DNA from: Chitinophaga pinensis
Lineage (GTDB): Bacteria > Bacteroidota > Bacteroidia > Chitinophagales > CAMDFR01
Direction: 5' to 3'
NCBI GenBank assembly: GCA_945897725.1
Contig: CAMDFR010000004.1
Coordinates: 62,001 to 126,000, forward strand
DNA length: 64,000 bases
Within the stretch, counting starts at the first letter, position 1; every line of letters starts with the position of its first letter. Positions 25,679-33,989 of this stretch are shown here, one piece after another. The notes beneath the pieces were generated by a model. The model saw nothing but the letters and a program-made list of their open reading frames with translations. It was not told the origin of the DNA and did not search any database. The position numbers were made by a program, and so were the translations under genes.

Positions 25679-25710
25679 TGCCTTTGCTTCTTTTCTTTTA
25701 AGCAAAGGCA
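25679..25710. repeat. Perfect 11-bp hairpin
   Basis: TGCCTTTGCTT and AAGCAAAGGCA pair perfectly across a 10-base pyrimidine loop. It has no T-tract, so it is not a terminator, and it is part of a GC-richer block of short repeats (about 25560-25740). Confidence 0.6.
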
Positions 25711-25888
25711 GCTGCCCAAAAAGGGAACAAAAAAAATGAATCCATGGTTAGGCTCCTAACTTGCTCATTTTCAGTTTTAATAAGCGATGATGTTTTTATA
25801 TGAATAATTTTTATATTGAATATCAATTACTTATGATGCATGCTGTAAAATTGTGCCGAGAAGATTTGGTATGAGAAGGGAAAGCTAG

Positions 25889-25896
25889 TAATTTTG
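25889..25896 (+). promoter_or_regulatory. Bacteroidete promoter of the rplM operon (TTTG ... TAATTTTG)
   Basis: TAATTTTG matches the -7 consensus, and a TTTG -33 element lies at 25865-25868, 20 bases upstream. This is the best complete promoter in the window. Confidence 0.7.
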
Positions 25897-25933
25897 CCGT
25901 CCAATTTTTAATTAAGGTAAATAAAAGAAATCA

Positions 25934-26374
25934 GTGGAAAAAACAGCAAAAATCACACAATCGGCCAATCCGAACATCATTAAGAGGCATTGGTACGTGG
26001 TAGATGCAGAGGGACAAACTTTAGGTCGTCTTGTAACTAGAATTGCAAGCGTATTGAAAGGCAAGCACCGTCCTTACTTCTCTACCAACTTAGATACAGG
26101 CGATTATGTAATCGTTTTGAATTCTAACAAAATTCGTTTGACAGGTAACAAATGGAATGACAAAGAATACATATGGCATTCATTGTACCCAGGCGGACAA
26201 AAAAGATTAACAGCAAAGAAAATGAACGATCGTAATGGCAAAGCCATGATTGAATGGGCTGTTAAAGGGATGTTACCTAAAACAAAATTAGGAGACCAAT
26301 ATTTTAGAAAATTATTTACGTATGAAGGAACAGAACATCCTCATGCTGCACAACAACCTAAACCATTAATTTAA
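25934..26374 (+). CDS. rplM: 50S ribosomal protein L13
   Basis: The 146-residue protein matches L13, an early-assembly large-subunit protein. The opening WYVVDAEGQTLGRLVTRIAS and the late MLPKTKLGDQYFRKL...YEGTEHPHAAQQP are both typical. The start is GTG at 25934, 38 bases after the -7 element. It is followed two bases later by rpsI, the usual L13-S9 pair. Confidence 0.97.
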   Translation: MEKTAKITQSANPNIIKRHWYVVDAEGQTLGRLVTRIASVLKGKHRPYFSTNLDTGDYVIVLNSNKIRLTGNKWNDKEYIWHSLYPGGQKRLTAKKMNDRNGKAMIEWAVKGMLPKTKLGDQYFRKLFTYEGTEHPHAAQQPKPLI

Positions 26375-26376
26375 TC

Positions 26377-26763
26377 ATGGAAAAGAATGTAGCCGTAGGC
26401 AGAAGAAAAGCATCCATCGCCCGTGTGTTCATCAACAAAGGCAATGGTGATATTAAAATAAACGGAAAAGATTATAAAGATTATTTTCCAATGATGTATT
26501 TACAACATAAAGTTGAAGCTCCTTTTAAAGTAGGTGAGGTAGCTGGTAAATATGATGTAGTTGTAAATGCAAACGGGGGCGGCGTAAAAGGCCAAGCAGA
26601 AGCTGTAGCTATGGGAATTTCTCGTGCTATTTTATTGTTCAATCCTGAGTCTAGAGGCTTATTGAAAGCGGAAAGATTGTTGACACGTGATGCTAGAAAA
26701 GTAGAACGTAAAAAACCAGGTTTACGTAAAGCACGTAAGAAAGAACAGTATAGCAAACGTTAA
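26377..26763 (+). CDS. rpsI: 30S ribosomal protein S9
   Basis: The 128-residue protein has the S9 opening AVGRRKASIARVF and the basic C-terminal tail GLRKARKKEQYSKR that reaches the P-site tRNA. It starts 2 bases after rplM, so translation is coupled. rpsB follows after 30 bases. Confidence 0.98.
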   Translation: MEKNVAVGRRKASIARVFINKGNGDIKINGKDYKDYFPMMYLQHKVEAPFKVGEVAGKYDVVVNANGGGVKGQAEAVAMGISRAILLFNPESRGLLKAERLLTRDARKVERKKPGLRKARKKEQYSKR

Positions 26764-26793
26764 TCTATTGTCCATCCTTTAATAAAATATAAA

Positions 26794-27681
26794 ATGTCAG
26801 TAATTACTCAAAAGGAATTGTTAGATGCAGGTGTGCATTTTGGACACTTAAAGAAAAAGTGGAATCCAAAGATGTTGCCTTATATCTTCACAGAAAAGAA
26901 AGGTATACATTTAATTGATTTGAATAAAACAGCCGCTAAGCTTGAGGAATCAGCAGCCGCTTTGAAATCAATCGCTCGTTCGGGCAAAAAAATTCTATTT
27001 GTTGCTACTAAAAAACAAGCTAAAGAATTTGTAAAAGAAACAGCTGAAAGCATCGGAATGCCATACGTTACAGAAAGATGGTTAGGTGGTATGTTGACCA
27101 ACTTTTCGACGATCAGAAAGTCTATCAAAAAGATGAATACGATCGACAAAATGTTGAAAGACGGTTCAGCAGAAAGCATGACTAAAAAAGAGAAATTGGT
27201 TTTAACTCGCGAGAGAGATAAACTGAGCAAAATTCTTGGTGGTATTTCGCAGTTGAATAGATTGCCTTCGGCTATCTTCATCATCGATATCAATCACGAA
27301 CATATCTCTTTGAAAGAAGCAAAAAGATTAAGCATTACCACTTTTGGTATGGTAGATACAAACTGTGATCCTACATCAGTGGATTTCGCTGTACCAGCAA
27401 ATGATGATGCTACAAAATCTATCGCTGTTATCACTACTTATATCGCAAACGCAATCAGAGAAGGATTAGAAGATCGTGCTGCGAATAAGGAGCAAATTGA
27501 AGCAGAAGAAGGTGAAGTTGATCAGTATGATGATGATGGAAACTTAATCTCTATCAGCGGTCCTTCTGATGAAGAAGAGAAAAAAGATGGTCCTCGTAAA
27601 AAACAATTGACACGTCGTAAACCAGGTGGTCCCGGTGCTTCAAGTGGCGGTCCTAGAGGCGGTGGCGGATTCAAGAAATAA
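26794..27681 (+). CDS. rpsB: 30S ribosomal protein S2 with a long acidic/glycine-rich tail
   Basis: The core (residues 1 to about 230) is ordinary S2: LLDAGVHFGHLKKKWNPKM, VTERWLGGMLTNFSTI and DTNCDPTSVDFAVPANDDA. It continues into about 65 extra residues, first acidic (EAEEGEVDQYDDDG, SDEEEKK) and then basic and glycine-rich (RRKPGGPGASS..RGGGGFKK). Extended S2 tails occur in this phylum, but the two-part charge pattern is notable. It is followed by tsf after 29 bases, the classical S2-EF-Ts pair. Confidence 0.96.
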   Translation: MSVITQKELLDAGVHFGHLKKKWNPKMLPYIFTEKKGIHLIDLNKTAAKLEESAAALKSIARSGKKILFVATKKQAKEFVKETAESIGMPYVTERWLGGMLTNFSTIRKSIKKMNTIDKMLKDGSAESMTKKEKLVLTRERDKLSKILGGISQLNRLPSAIFIIDINHEHISLKEAKRLSITTFGMVDTNCDPTSVDFAVPANDDATKSIAVITTYIANAIREGLEDRAANKEQIEAEEGEVDQYDDDGNLISISGPSDEEEKKDGPRKKQLTRRKPGGPGASSGGPRGGGGFKK

Positions 27682-27710
27682 TTTTTTAAAAAGAAAGAAA
27701 TTAACATAAG

Positions 27711-28559
27711 ATGAGCATAACAGCAAAAGAAGTAAATGAGTTAAGACAATTGACTGGTTCTGGTATGATGGATTGCAAAAAAGCCTTAGTAGAAGCGAAT
27801 GGCGATATTCAGGCAGCAATTGATTACTTAAGAAAAAAAGGTGCAAAGGTCGCAGAACTTAGAGCAGGTAGAGAGAGCAATGAAGGTGCGGTAATCGCAT
27901 TGACATCAGCGGATGGTAAAGAAGGTGTAGTCGTAAGAATTACTTGCGAAACAGATTTCGTTGCTAAAAACGAAGCTTTCGTTGCCTTCACTAGAAGTAT
28001 TGCAGAACATGCATTGGCAAATAAATTTGACAGTAGTGAAGCATTGTTGGCATCTACATTAGAAGGTTCAACAGTACATGAAATGATTTTAGGAAAAGTA
28101 TCTTCAATCGGTGAGATGATTACCCTTGGTACTTATGCTAGAATGACTGGCGAAGATATCGTTGCGTATATTCATGGCAATAACAGAATGGGTGTATTAG
28201 TAGCATTGAACCAAGCGAAGTCTGAAAAGATTGATGCGATTGGTAAAGATGTAGCTATGCAAATTGCAGCGATGAATCCAGTAGCGATTGATGAAAATTC
28301 TGTTTCACCAGAAGTGGTAGAAAGAGAAAAAGCAATCATCGTTGAGCAAATGAAACTAGATCCTAAGATGGTTGGGAAACCTGATGAAATGATTGGTAAA
28401 ATTGCGGACGGTAAAATGAGTGCTTTCTTTAAAGAAAATACTTTGTTGAACCAAGCATTTGTAAAAGACACTAGCAAATCTGTTGCACAAGTTTTGAAAG
28501 AAACTTCTGCTGACCTTACTGTTACTCAGTTTAGACGAGTAACTTTAGGTTCTAACTAA
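27711..28559 (+). CDS. tsf: Translation elongation factor Ts
   Basis: EF-Ts recharges EF-Tu with GTP. The N-terminal UBA-like domain carries VNELRQLTGSGMMDCKKALVEANGD, and the core contains TCETDFVAKNEAF, both signatures of the family. The 282-residue length is normal. It is the last gene of the rplM-rpsI-rpsB-tsf unit and is followed by a strong terminator. Confidence 0.98.
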   Translation: MSITAKEVNELRQLTGSGMMDCKKALVEANGDIQAAIDYLRKKGAKVAELRAGRESNEGAVIALTSADGKEGVVVRITCETDFVAKNEAFVAFTRSIAEHALANKFDSSEALLASTLEGSTVHEMILGKVSSIGEMITLGTYARMTGEDIVAYIHGNNRMGVLVALNQAKSEKIDAIGKDVAMQIAAMNPVAIDENSVSPEVVEREKAIIVEQMKLDPKMVGKPDEMIGKIADGKMSAFFKENTLLNQAFVKDTSKSVAQVLKETSADLTVTQFRRVTLGSN

Positions 28560-28580
28560 GATTGATACATTACATTAAAA

Positions 28581-28611
28581 AAACTCCTCAGTCTCTGAGG
28601 AGTTTTTTTTT
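28581..28611 (+). terminator. Rho-independent terminator after tsf
   Basis: ACTCCTCAG and CTGAGGAGT pair over 9 bp (11 with the flanking A-T pairs) around a TCT loop, followed by nine T. Confidence 0.92.
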
Positions 28612-28723
28612 GCTATTTATGAGACTTGTTGATGATAAAAAAACACCTATATCATGTATTTGTTGTCCCCATTATTTGCTTGCTATATTATGAAAATAGT
28701 TTAAAAAGATGTAGCCTTGTATC

Positions 28724-30448
28724 ATGAGTAAGATTAATATTAAGGAGCACTATGATATTGTAGTGATAGGCGCAGGAATGGGCGGGTTAACGGCCGCTAC
28801 CTTACTCAGTAAAGCGGGATATTCTGTGGTGGTGGTAGACATGGCAAGTATAGTAGGTGGCTATTTAGCAGGATTTCACAGAAATAGATTTCGTTTTGAT
28901 ACAGCGATACATTGGCTCAATCAGTGCAATGAAGGTGGCATAGTTCATACTGTTTTTGAAATGATTGGTACAGACTATCCTAAAGCTATTAATCAAAAAA
29001 GAATCAAGCGTTATGTGGGCGATTACCATGATTATTTGCTGACGAATCATCCTGATATATTAATGCAACAATTGCAGCAAGAGTTCCCAAAGGAGAAAGC
29101 CGGCATTGAACGATTTTTTAAGGATGCAAAAGCCTTAGGACAAAATATGAGTTTGTATGGGAGTAATATTCGTTCGACGGAGACGATGAAATTTTCTGAG
29201 AAATTACCTCATTTTTATAAGACGTTTAGATTTATACTTCCCTTTATCAAGCATGTGCGTTTTAGTGGTGTAGCCGGACTTAAAAAAGGACTGAATCGAT
29301 ATTTTAAAGAGCCAAAATTACATGATTTGTTTTGTACAGAGCCAGACTTATTGTCCTGCTTAATTCCAATAGGATGGGCTTATTTTAATGATTTTCAAAA
29401 CCCGCCAAAAGGAGGAGGACAGGCCTTCCCAGAATGGTTGGCGCATGTGATAGCATTTTATAAAGGCGAGATATATTTTCATAGCAAGGTAACCAAAATT
29501 ATATTGGAAGGAAAGGTTGCGAAAGGTGTTGAGATTGACCATAGAGGTACCCATTATAAAGTGCATAGTAAGTATGTGATTGCAGCCTGTGATGTAGAAA
29601 CACTATACGAAAAGATGCTGCCTGCGGAGATGATTCCTAGCAGCCTAAAAGAGAAATTGAACAATGCTATTTTGTATAGTTCTTCTGTGACAGTGGCCGT
29701 GGCATTGGATTGTAATCCAGCTTTATTAGGCTTTGATGAGGAGATGATTATTATTTCGAGCAAGGAAATTAGTCAACAGGATCATGCAGGCGGTAATCCA
29801 GAAATTTCGGAAATTATTATTTTGGCGCCTTCCTTTAGAGATGATACGATGGCACCAGCTGGCAATGGCACCATTACTATTTTTATGCCAGCGGAGATGC
29901 ATCAGCATGATTTCTGGAAGGCAGAAATTGATAAGGAAGGCAATTATATAAGAGGCGCTTCTTATAATGAACATAAAAATAAAATTGCTGAAGTCTTGAT
30001 TAAAAGGGTGGAAGAGAAGGTGGCACCTGGATTAAAATCTCATATTTTATTTTTTGATGTTGCAACACCTATTACCCATCAAAGGTATACTGGCAATAAG
30101 AATGGGACTATGATGGGTGCTCGACCGGGCAAAGAAAATATGCAAGCAAAAGTAGCCCATTATAGAACGCCCATAAAAAACTTGATTTTGAGCGGGCATT
30201 GGGCAGAATTGGGTGGTGGTGTTCCAATTGCTGTAAAGTCTGGATTTAATGCAGCTTTATTGGTGTTCAAAGATGAGCAGCCAGCCATATTTAAAGCTTA
30301 TGCCGATTATGTCAACAAGAAAATAAGTGCCGAGGAAATTAGAAATTTGAAATTTTTTAAACCCTATGATAATTCATGGGTTCAGGAATTGACGCCGGCT
30401 CAAATGCTTGCCAATAGAAGAAAATCATCAACCGAAAACGTAGAATAG
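28724..30448 (+). CDS. Phytoene desaturase / carotenoid isomerase-like FAD oxidoreductase
   Basis: The 574-residue protein begins with a Rossmann FAD motif, IVVIGAGMGGLTAATLLSKAG, with Asp/Glu at the end of the second strand. Near its end lies LILSGHWAELGGGVPIAVKSG, the C-terminal FAD contact of the CrtI/CrtISO/retinol-saturase family. These enzymes desaturate or isomerise polyenes. No other carotenoid gene is adjacent, so the substrate is open; a reductase of the retinol 13,14-reductase type is equally possible. It stands alone after the tsf terminator. Confidence 0.83.
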   Translation: MSKINIKEHYDIVVIGAGMGGLTAATLLSKAGYSVVVVDMASIVGGYLAGFHRNRFRFDTAIHWLNQCNEGGIVHTVFEMIGTDYPKAINQKRIKRYVGDYHDYLLTNHPDILMQQLQQEFPKEKAGIERFFKDAKALGQNMSLYGSNIRSTETMKFSEKLPHFYKTFRFILPFIKHVRFSGVAGLKKGLNRYFKEPKLHDLFCTEPDLLSCLIPIGWAYFNDFQNPPKGGGQAFPEWLAHVIAFYKGEIYFHSKVTKIILEGKVAKGVEIDHRGTHYKVHSKYVIAACDVETLYEKMLPAEMIPSSLKEKLNNAILYSSSVTVAVALDCNPALLGFDEEMIIISSKEISQQDHAGGNPEISEIIILAPSFRDDTMAPAGNGTITIFMPAEMHQHDFWKAEIDKEGNYIRGASYNEHKNKIAEVLIKRVEEKVAPGLKSHILFFDVATPITHQRYTGNKNGTMMGARPGKENMQAKVAHYRTPIKNLILSGHWAELGGGVPIAVKSGFNAALLVFKDEQPAIFKAYADYVNKKISAEEIRNLKFFKPYDNSWVQELTPAQMLANRRKSSTENVE

Positions 30449-30526
30449 CGAAAATTTTTAACTTTAATGTTACTGCAATCTAGCTTGGCCGTATTCAAAA
30501 TTCAGATAGCTATAGGTGTTCTCTTC

Positions 30527-30889
30527 TTAGCAACACTTTATAATTTTTGGAATAAAAATGATGCAGGCCGTAAGTAGGGAAAAAATTGCTAAAATCAGCA
30601 CCGCCCCAGCCGCAGCATCTTTGGCCTTTTTGGCAAGTTCCTTCTGCTCCTTTGTTACTAGATCTATGGTGTATTCTATGGCACTATTTATCATTTCAGC
30701 AGCAATCACTACAAATACACAGGTAAGAATCAAACACCACTCCATCGGGCTAATCTTCAAAATAAATGCCAACACCATAGCGAGTAATGCTGCGAGAATA
30801 TGTATACGCATGTTTGGACAATGCAGAAAAATATCCAAAATTCCTCTGAAAGCATGTTGAAATGAACGAATGATTCTTAAAGGGTTCAT
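30527..30889 (-). CDS. dgkA: Diacylglycerol / undecaprenol kinase family protein
   Basis: The 120-residue membrane protein has three helices and the catalytic signature EMINSAIEYTIDLV followed by KKAKDAAAGAV, typical of the Gram-positive/bacteroidete DgkA group. These often phosphorylate undecaprenol rather than diacylglycerol. It is likely to recycle lipid carrier or lipid intermediates at the inner membrane. A TAAGTTTG promoter element lies 19 bases upstream. Confidence 0.9.
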   Translation of the reverse strand: MNPLRIIRSFQHAFRGILDIFLHCPNMRIHILAALLAMVLAFILKISPMEWCLILTCVFVVIAAEMINSAIEYTIDLVTKEQKELAKKAKDAAAGAVLILAIFSLLTACIIFIPKIIKCC

Positions 30890-30907
30890 TGGAGGCCAAT
30901 TAATCTA

Positions 30908-30915
30908 CAAACTTA
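30908..30915 (-). promoter_or_regulatory. Bacteroidete -7 element (TAAGTTTG on the minus strand) before dgkA
   Basis: Reads CAAACTTA on the plus strand, 18 bases upstream of the ATG at 30889. Confidence 0.55.
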
Positions 30916-31000
30916 CTCATTTTATATGGATTCCCTCTGTGCTACCTTGCTGCACAGTTTCTTGAATGCTATCAATTAATTTTTATACTTTTATGGGAAT

Positions 31001-31771
31001 GTGTTGAATTTAAAAATGAGCTTATCATCTATGCATGGGTCAGTATTCAAGCCAAAAACATGTCGAAGTGTATTGTGGCTTTTGCTGATTCTCACTTTAT
31101 ATACCACCTTGTCTTCTTTTGTTCTTGAAAGGGATAGCACTCATGTCAACAATAGAAGCATCGATCAGACTAAAATCAATCAGTTAAAAAAGAAACATCC
31201 GTATGCATACGGATCTCCTCAACAGGAAAGGAAGTATGATTATGCATTCTTTAAAGCGTTTAGCAGATTTATAGATCAGTTGTTAGGTCATTGGGCTGAA
31301 CTTAGTGTTGCCTTTAAATTGCTGCGAATCGTCCTTTTCGCAGTCGGTATATTTTCCTTACTTTATTTGATCATTCAGATTTTTAATATCAAATATCTGT
31401 TCAAAAAAAATGTCGGTAGTGGTCCGTTGGATTACCAACTCACGAACGAAAATATTCAAGAGATGGACTTTGGAAGCTTGATTCAATCGGCTGTTCAGCA
31501 AAAGCAATTCAGACTTGCTGTTCGATTACAGTATCTTCATACATTACGAATACTCAGCGAACTGCATTATATAGATTGGCAATTGAATAAAACCAATTTT
31601 AGTTATCTTATTGAAATGAAGGACAGGCCATCTTCAGAAGTTTTTGTTGATCTTACCAATATTTTTGAATGGATTTGGTATGGCGACTTTCAAATCCAGG
31701 AATTTGACTACAATGGGTATAGTGAAAAGTTTGAGTTGTATAAGAAAGCGTTAAATCAAAAGTTAGAATAA
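31001..31771 (+). CDS. DUF4129-like membrane protein of a MoxR/DUF58 locus
   Basis: The 256-residue protein has one membrane helix near the N terminus (LWLLLILTLYTTLSSF), a second around residue 105 (FKLLRIVLFAVGIFSLLYLIIQIF), and a soluble C-terminal part. Its AVRLQYLHTLRILSE and EWIWYGDFQIQEFDY segments are those of the DUF4129 domain. The first in-frame codons are GTG 31001, TTG 31004 and ATG 31016; the ATG is also likely. It is the first gene of a four-gene unit with DUF4350, MoxR and DUF58 genes, 3 bases from the next. Function is unknown. Confidence 0.8.
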   Translation: MLNLKMSLSSMHGSVFKPKTCRSVLWLLLILTLYTTLSSFVLERDSTHVNNRSIDQTKINQLKKKHPYAYGSPQQERKYDYAFFKAFSRFIDQLLGHWAELSVAFKLLRIVLFAVGIFSLLYLIIQIFNIKYLFKKNVGSGPLDYQLTNENIQEMDFGSLIQSAVQQKQFRLAVRLQYLHTLRILSELHYIDWQLNKTNFSYLIEMKDRPSSEVFVDLTNIFEWIWYGDFQIQEFDYNGYSEKFELYKKALNQKLE

Positions 31772-31774
31772 GGC

Positions 31775-32983
31775 ATGTTAAAGGGCAATAGAATATATAT
31801 TTTTGTGCTTTTAATGGCTGTCCTATTGATAGGGGGGACCTCTTACCTGTGGTCTTTAAAAAGTAATGTATGGAAAGTTACTTATGCCTCTGATGATAAA
31901 AATCCTTTTGGTACAGCATTGGTTTTAGAAGTCTTACCGCAAGTATTTACAAAGCAAAAAATCCAAAGAGTTGATCGTCCGATATTCAATTTTTTAAAAG
32001 ATAAAAAGCTGCAGCATAGTAATTATATTTTTATAGGGAATGAATTTTCCATTCAAAATGCAGACATGAAAGCTCTTCTGAATTATGTTTCTGATGGCAA
32101 TAATGTCTTCATTGCATCCAATGCCTTTAGTGCCGAATTTGAAGACACCTTAGGTTTTTATACGGCTTTTAGTCTGGAGCGTCAAGTCGATCTCTTTCAT
32201 TTGGAGAATACGAAGGAGACATATGAAAACCAACTGGTAAATCCCCAATATAAAGCAAATAACAGTTTTGCCTTTAAGGGGATCGAGGATGGCTATCAAC
32301 TCATTCCTGAGGATACCACCTCCTTCAAAGTCTTAGCCGTCGATAATGCAAATAATCCTGTATTTATCAAAACAAAGTATGGAGAAGGTACAATTTATCT
32401 GCATTCCTTTCCGCTTGCTTTTACGAACTATTATTTGTTATTTAAGCAGCATCATGCTTATGTAGAGCATTGCCTATCTTCCTTAGAAGATCAACCTACT
32501 TATTGGGATGATTATTATAAAGTGCCTCATCAGCAGGAGATTTCTAAACTAGCCTTTATTTATCAGCATCCAGCCTTGGAATGGTCATGGTATTTAGCGA
32601 TCAGCCTTTGTTGCCTGTATGTTCTATTTAGAATTAAAAGACAACAAAGAGTAATCCCACTGCAAGCAAGCTATGTGAATTCGTCGTTGGAGTTTGCTAC
32701 CACTATTGGAAGATTGTATTATAGCAAGCGAGATCATAATGACCTGATGAAAAAGCAGGCCACCTATTGGCTTTCGTATATTAGAAGCCAGCTGAATATT
32801 CCCACCTCGAAACTAGATGATGTATTTATTCAACAAGTATCAGATAAATCAGGGGTTGAGAGCAATGACATAAAGGAGATGATAGATTATATTGGAGAGA
32901 TACAGATACGAGAGATGAAGGATAGTGATGTGAAAAGATTCTATACCCTTATTCAAAAATTTTATAAAAAGTCTAAACGATAA
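31775..32983 (+). CDS. DUF4350-domain protein
   Basis: The 402-residue protein has an N-terminal membrane anchor (IYIFVLLMAVLLIGGTSYLW) and a Rossmann-like domain. That domain carries the DUF4350 marks NPFGTALVLEVLP and NYIFIGNEFSIQNADMKALLNYVSDGNNVFIAS. A second membrane helix (WSWYLAISLCCLYVLFRI) separates it from a cytoplasmic helical tail. The family sits between DUF4129 and MoxR genes in many bacteroidetes. It may bind a ligand in the periplasm (inference). It lies 8 bases before the MoxR gene. Confidence 0.85.
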   Translation: MLKGNRIYIFVLLMAVLLIGGTSYLWSLKSNVWKVTYASDDKNPFGTALVLEVLPQVFTKQKIQRVDRPIFNFLKDKKLQHSNYIFIGNEFSIQNADMKALLNYVSDGNNVFIASNAFSAEFEDTLGFYTAFSLERQVDLFHLENTKETYENQLVNPQYKANNSFAFKGIEDGYQLIPEDTTSFKVLAVDNANNPVFIKTKYGEGTIYLHSFPLAFTNYYLLFKQHHAYVEHCLSSLEDQPTYWDDYYKVPHQQEISKLAFIYQHPALEWSWYLAISLCCLYVLFRIKRQQRVIPLQASYVNSSLEFATTIGRLYYSKRDHNDLMKKQATYWLSYIRSQLNIPTSKLDDVFIQQVSDKSGVESNDIKEMIDYIGEIQIREMKDSDVKRFYTLIQKFYKKSKR

Positions 32984-32991
32984 ACAACACC

Positions 32992-33987
32992 ATGGAAAAT
33001 CAACAAACTACGAGTACTGCCCCATTTCAAAATAGAATTGATCTGACGAGATTGAATTCGGCTGTTGAAGCTATCAAAAAGGAGATTAGAAAAATAATTA
33101 TTGGCCAAGATGAGATGATTGAGCTACTGCTTATTGCTTTATTGGCTGAGGGACATGTCCTTTTAGAAGGTGTTCCAGGTACTGCAAAAACATTAACTGC
33201 TAAATTATTGGCAAAGACCATTTCCTCTGGATTTGGTAGGATTCAGTTCACGCCAGACTTAATGCCTTCAGATGTAATTGGTACTTCTGTATATAATTTT
33301 AAGACATCAGAATTTGAATTTAAAAAAGGACCTATTTTTTCGAACATTATTTTGATTGATGAGATCAATCGGTCACCAGCAAAAACGCAGGCTGCCTTGT
33401 TTGAGGTGATGGAAGAGTCACAGATAACCGTAGACGGAGTTTCTTATCAACTGAACAAACCTTTTTTTGTGATGGGGACACAAAATCCTATTGAGCATGA
33501 AGGTACTTATCGCTTACCAGAAGCACAGCTAGATCGATTTCTTTTTAAGATCTGTATTAGCTATCCTACGAAAGAACAAGAGTTACTCATATTGTCTACC
33601 CATCAACAGAGAGAATCTATCACTGATCTCAATGCCATTGCACAGGTCTTAAATGTGGAGCGTTTGCTAGAGTTTCAGCATGCTTGCAAACAAGTATTGG
33701 TGGAAGATAAATTATTATGTTTTATTGTCGATATTATCAATAAAACAAGAGTAAGTCCTGATTTGTATCTAGGAGCTTCTACACGCGCTAGCATCTATCT
33801 ACTAAATGCCGCAAAGGCATGTGCTGCCATTAGAGGTCGAGACTTTGTGACGCCAGATGATATCATTTTTGTTTTAAAACCTATTTTAAGACATCGAATG
33901 ATGCTCACCCCTGAGAAGGAGATGGAAGGCTTAAAAACAGATGATATCATAGATCAATTATTGAAAAGCATCGAAATTCCACGTTAA
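32992..33987 (+). CDS. MoxR-family AAA+ ATPase
   Basis: The 331-residue ATPase has Walker A LEGVPGTAKT, Walker B ILIDEINRSPAKTQAAL and the sensor region GTQNPIEHEGTYRLPEAQLDRF. The C-terminal lid domain follows. MoxR ATPases act as chaperones that activate VWA/DUF58 partner proteins, sometimes by metal insertion. The DUF58 gene follows after 2 bases. This is the engine of the four-gene locus. Confidence 0.95.
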   Translation: MENQQTTSTAPFQNRIDLTRLNSAVEAIKKEIRKIIIGQDEMIELLLIALLAEGHVLLEGVPGTAKTLTAKLLAKTISSGFGRIQFTPDLMPSDVIGTSVYNFKTSEFEFKKGPIFSNIILIDEINRSPAKTQAALFEVMEESQITVDGVSYQLNKPFFVMGTQNPIEHEGTYRLPEAQLDRFLFKICISYPTKEQELLILSTHQQRESITDLNAIAQVLNVERLLEFQHACKQVLVEDKLLCFIVDIINKTRVSPDLYLGASTRASIYLLNAAKACAAIRGRDFVTPDDIIFVLKPILRHRMMLTPEKEMEGLKTDDIIDQLLKSIEIPR

Positions 33988-33989
33988 GA

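Larger units (their letters stand above)
25258..25888. other. Gene-free stretch with several inverted repeats
   Basis: No reading frame here shows protein-like composition, start context or family likeness. The stretch holds a degenerate 120-bp inverted repeat (25410-25530), a GC-rich hairpin near 25563-25580, a perfect 11-bp hairpin (25679-25710) and a small palindrome (25747-25760). The promoter of rplM follows. No tRNA fold was found. The sequence looks like the remains of dispersed intergenic repeats rather than a decayed gene. Confidence 0.6.
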
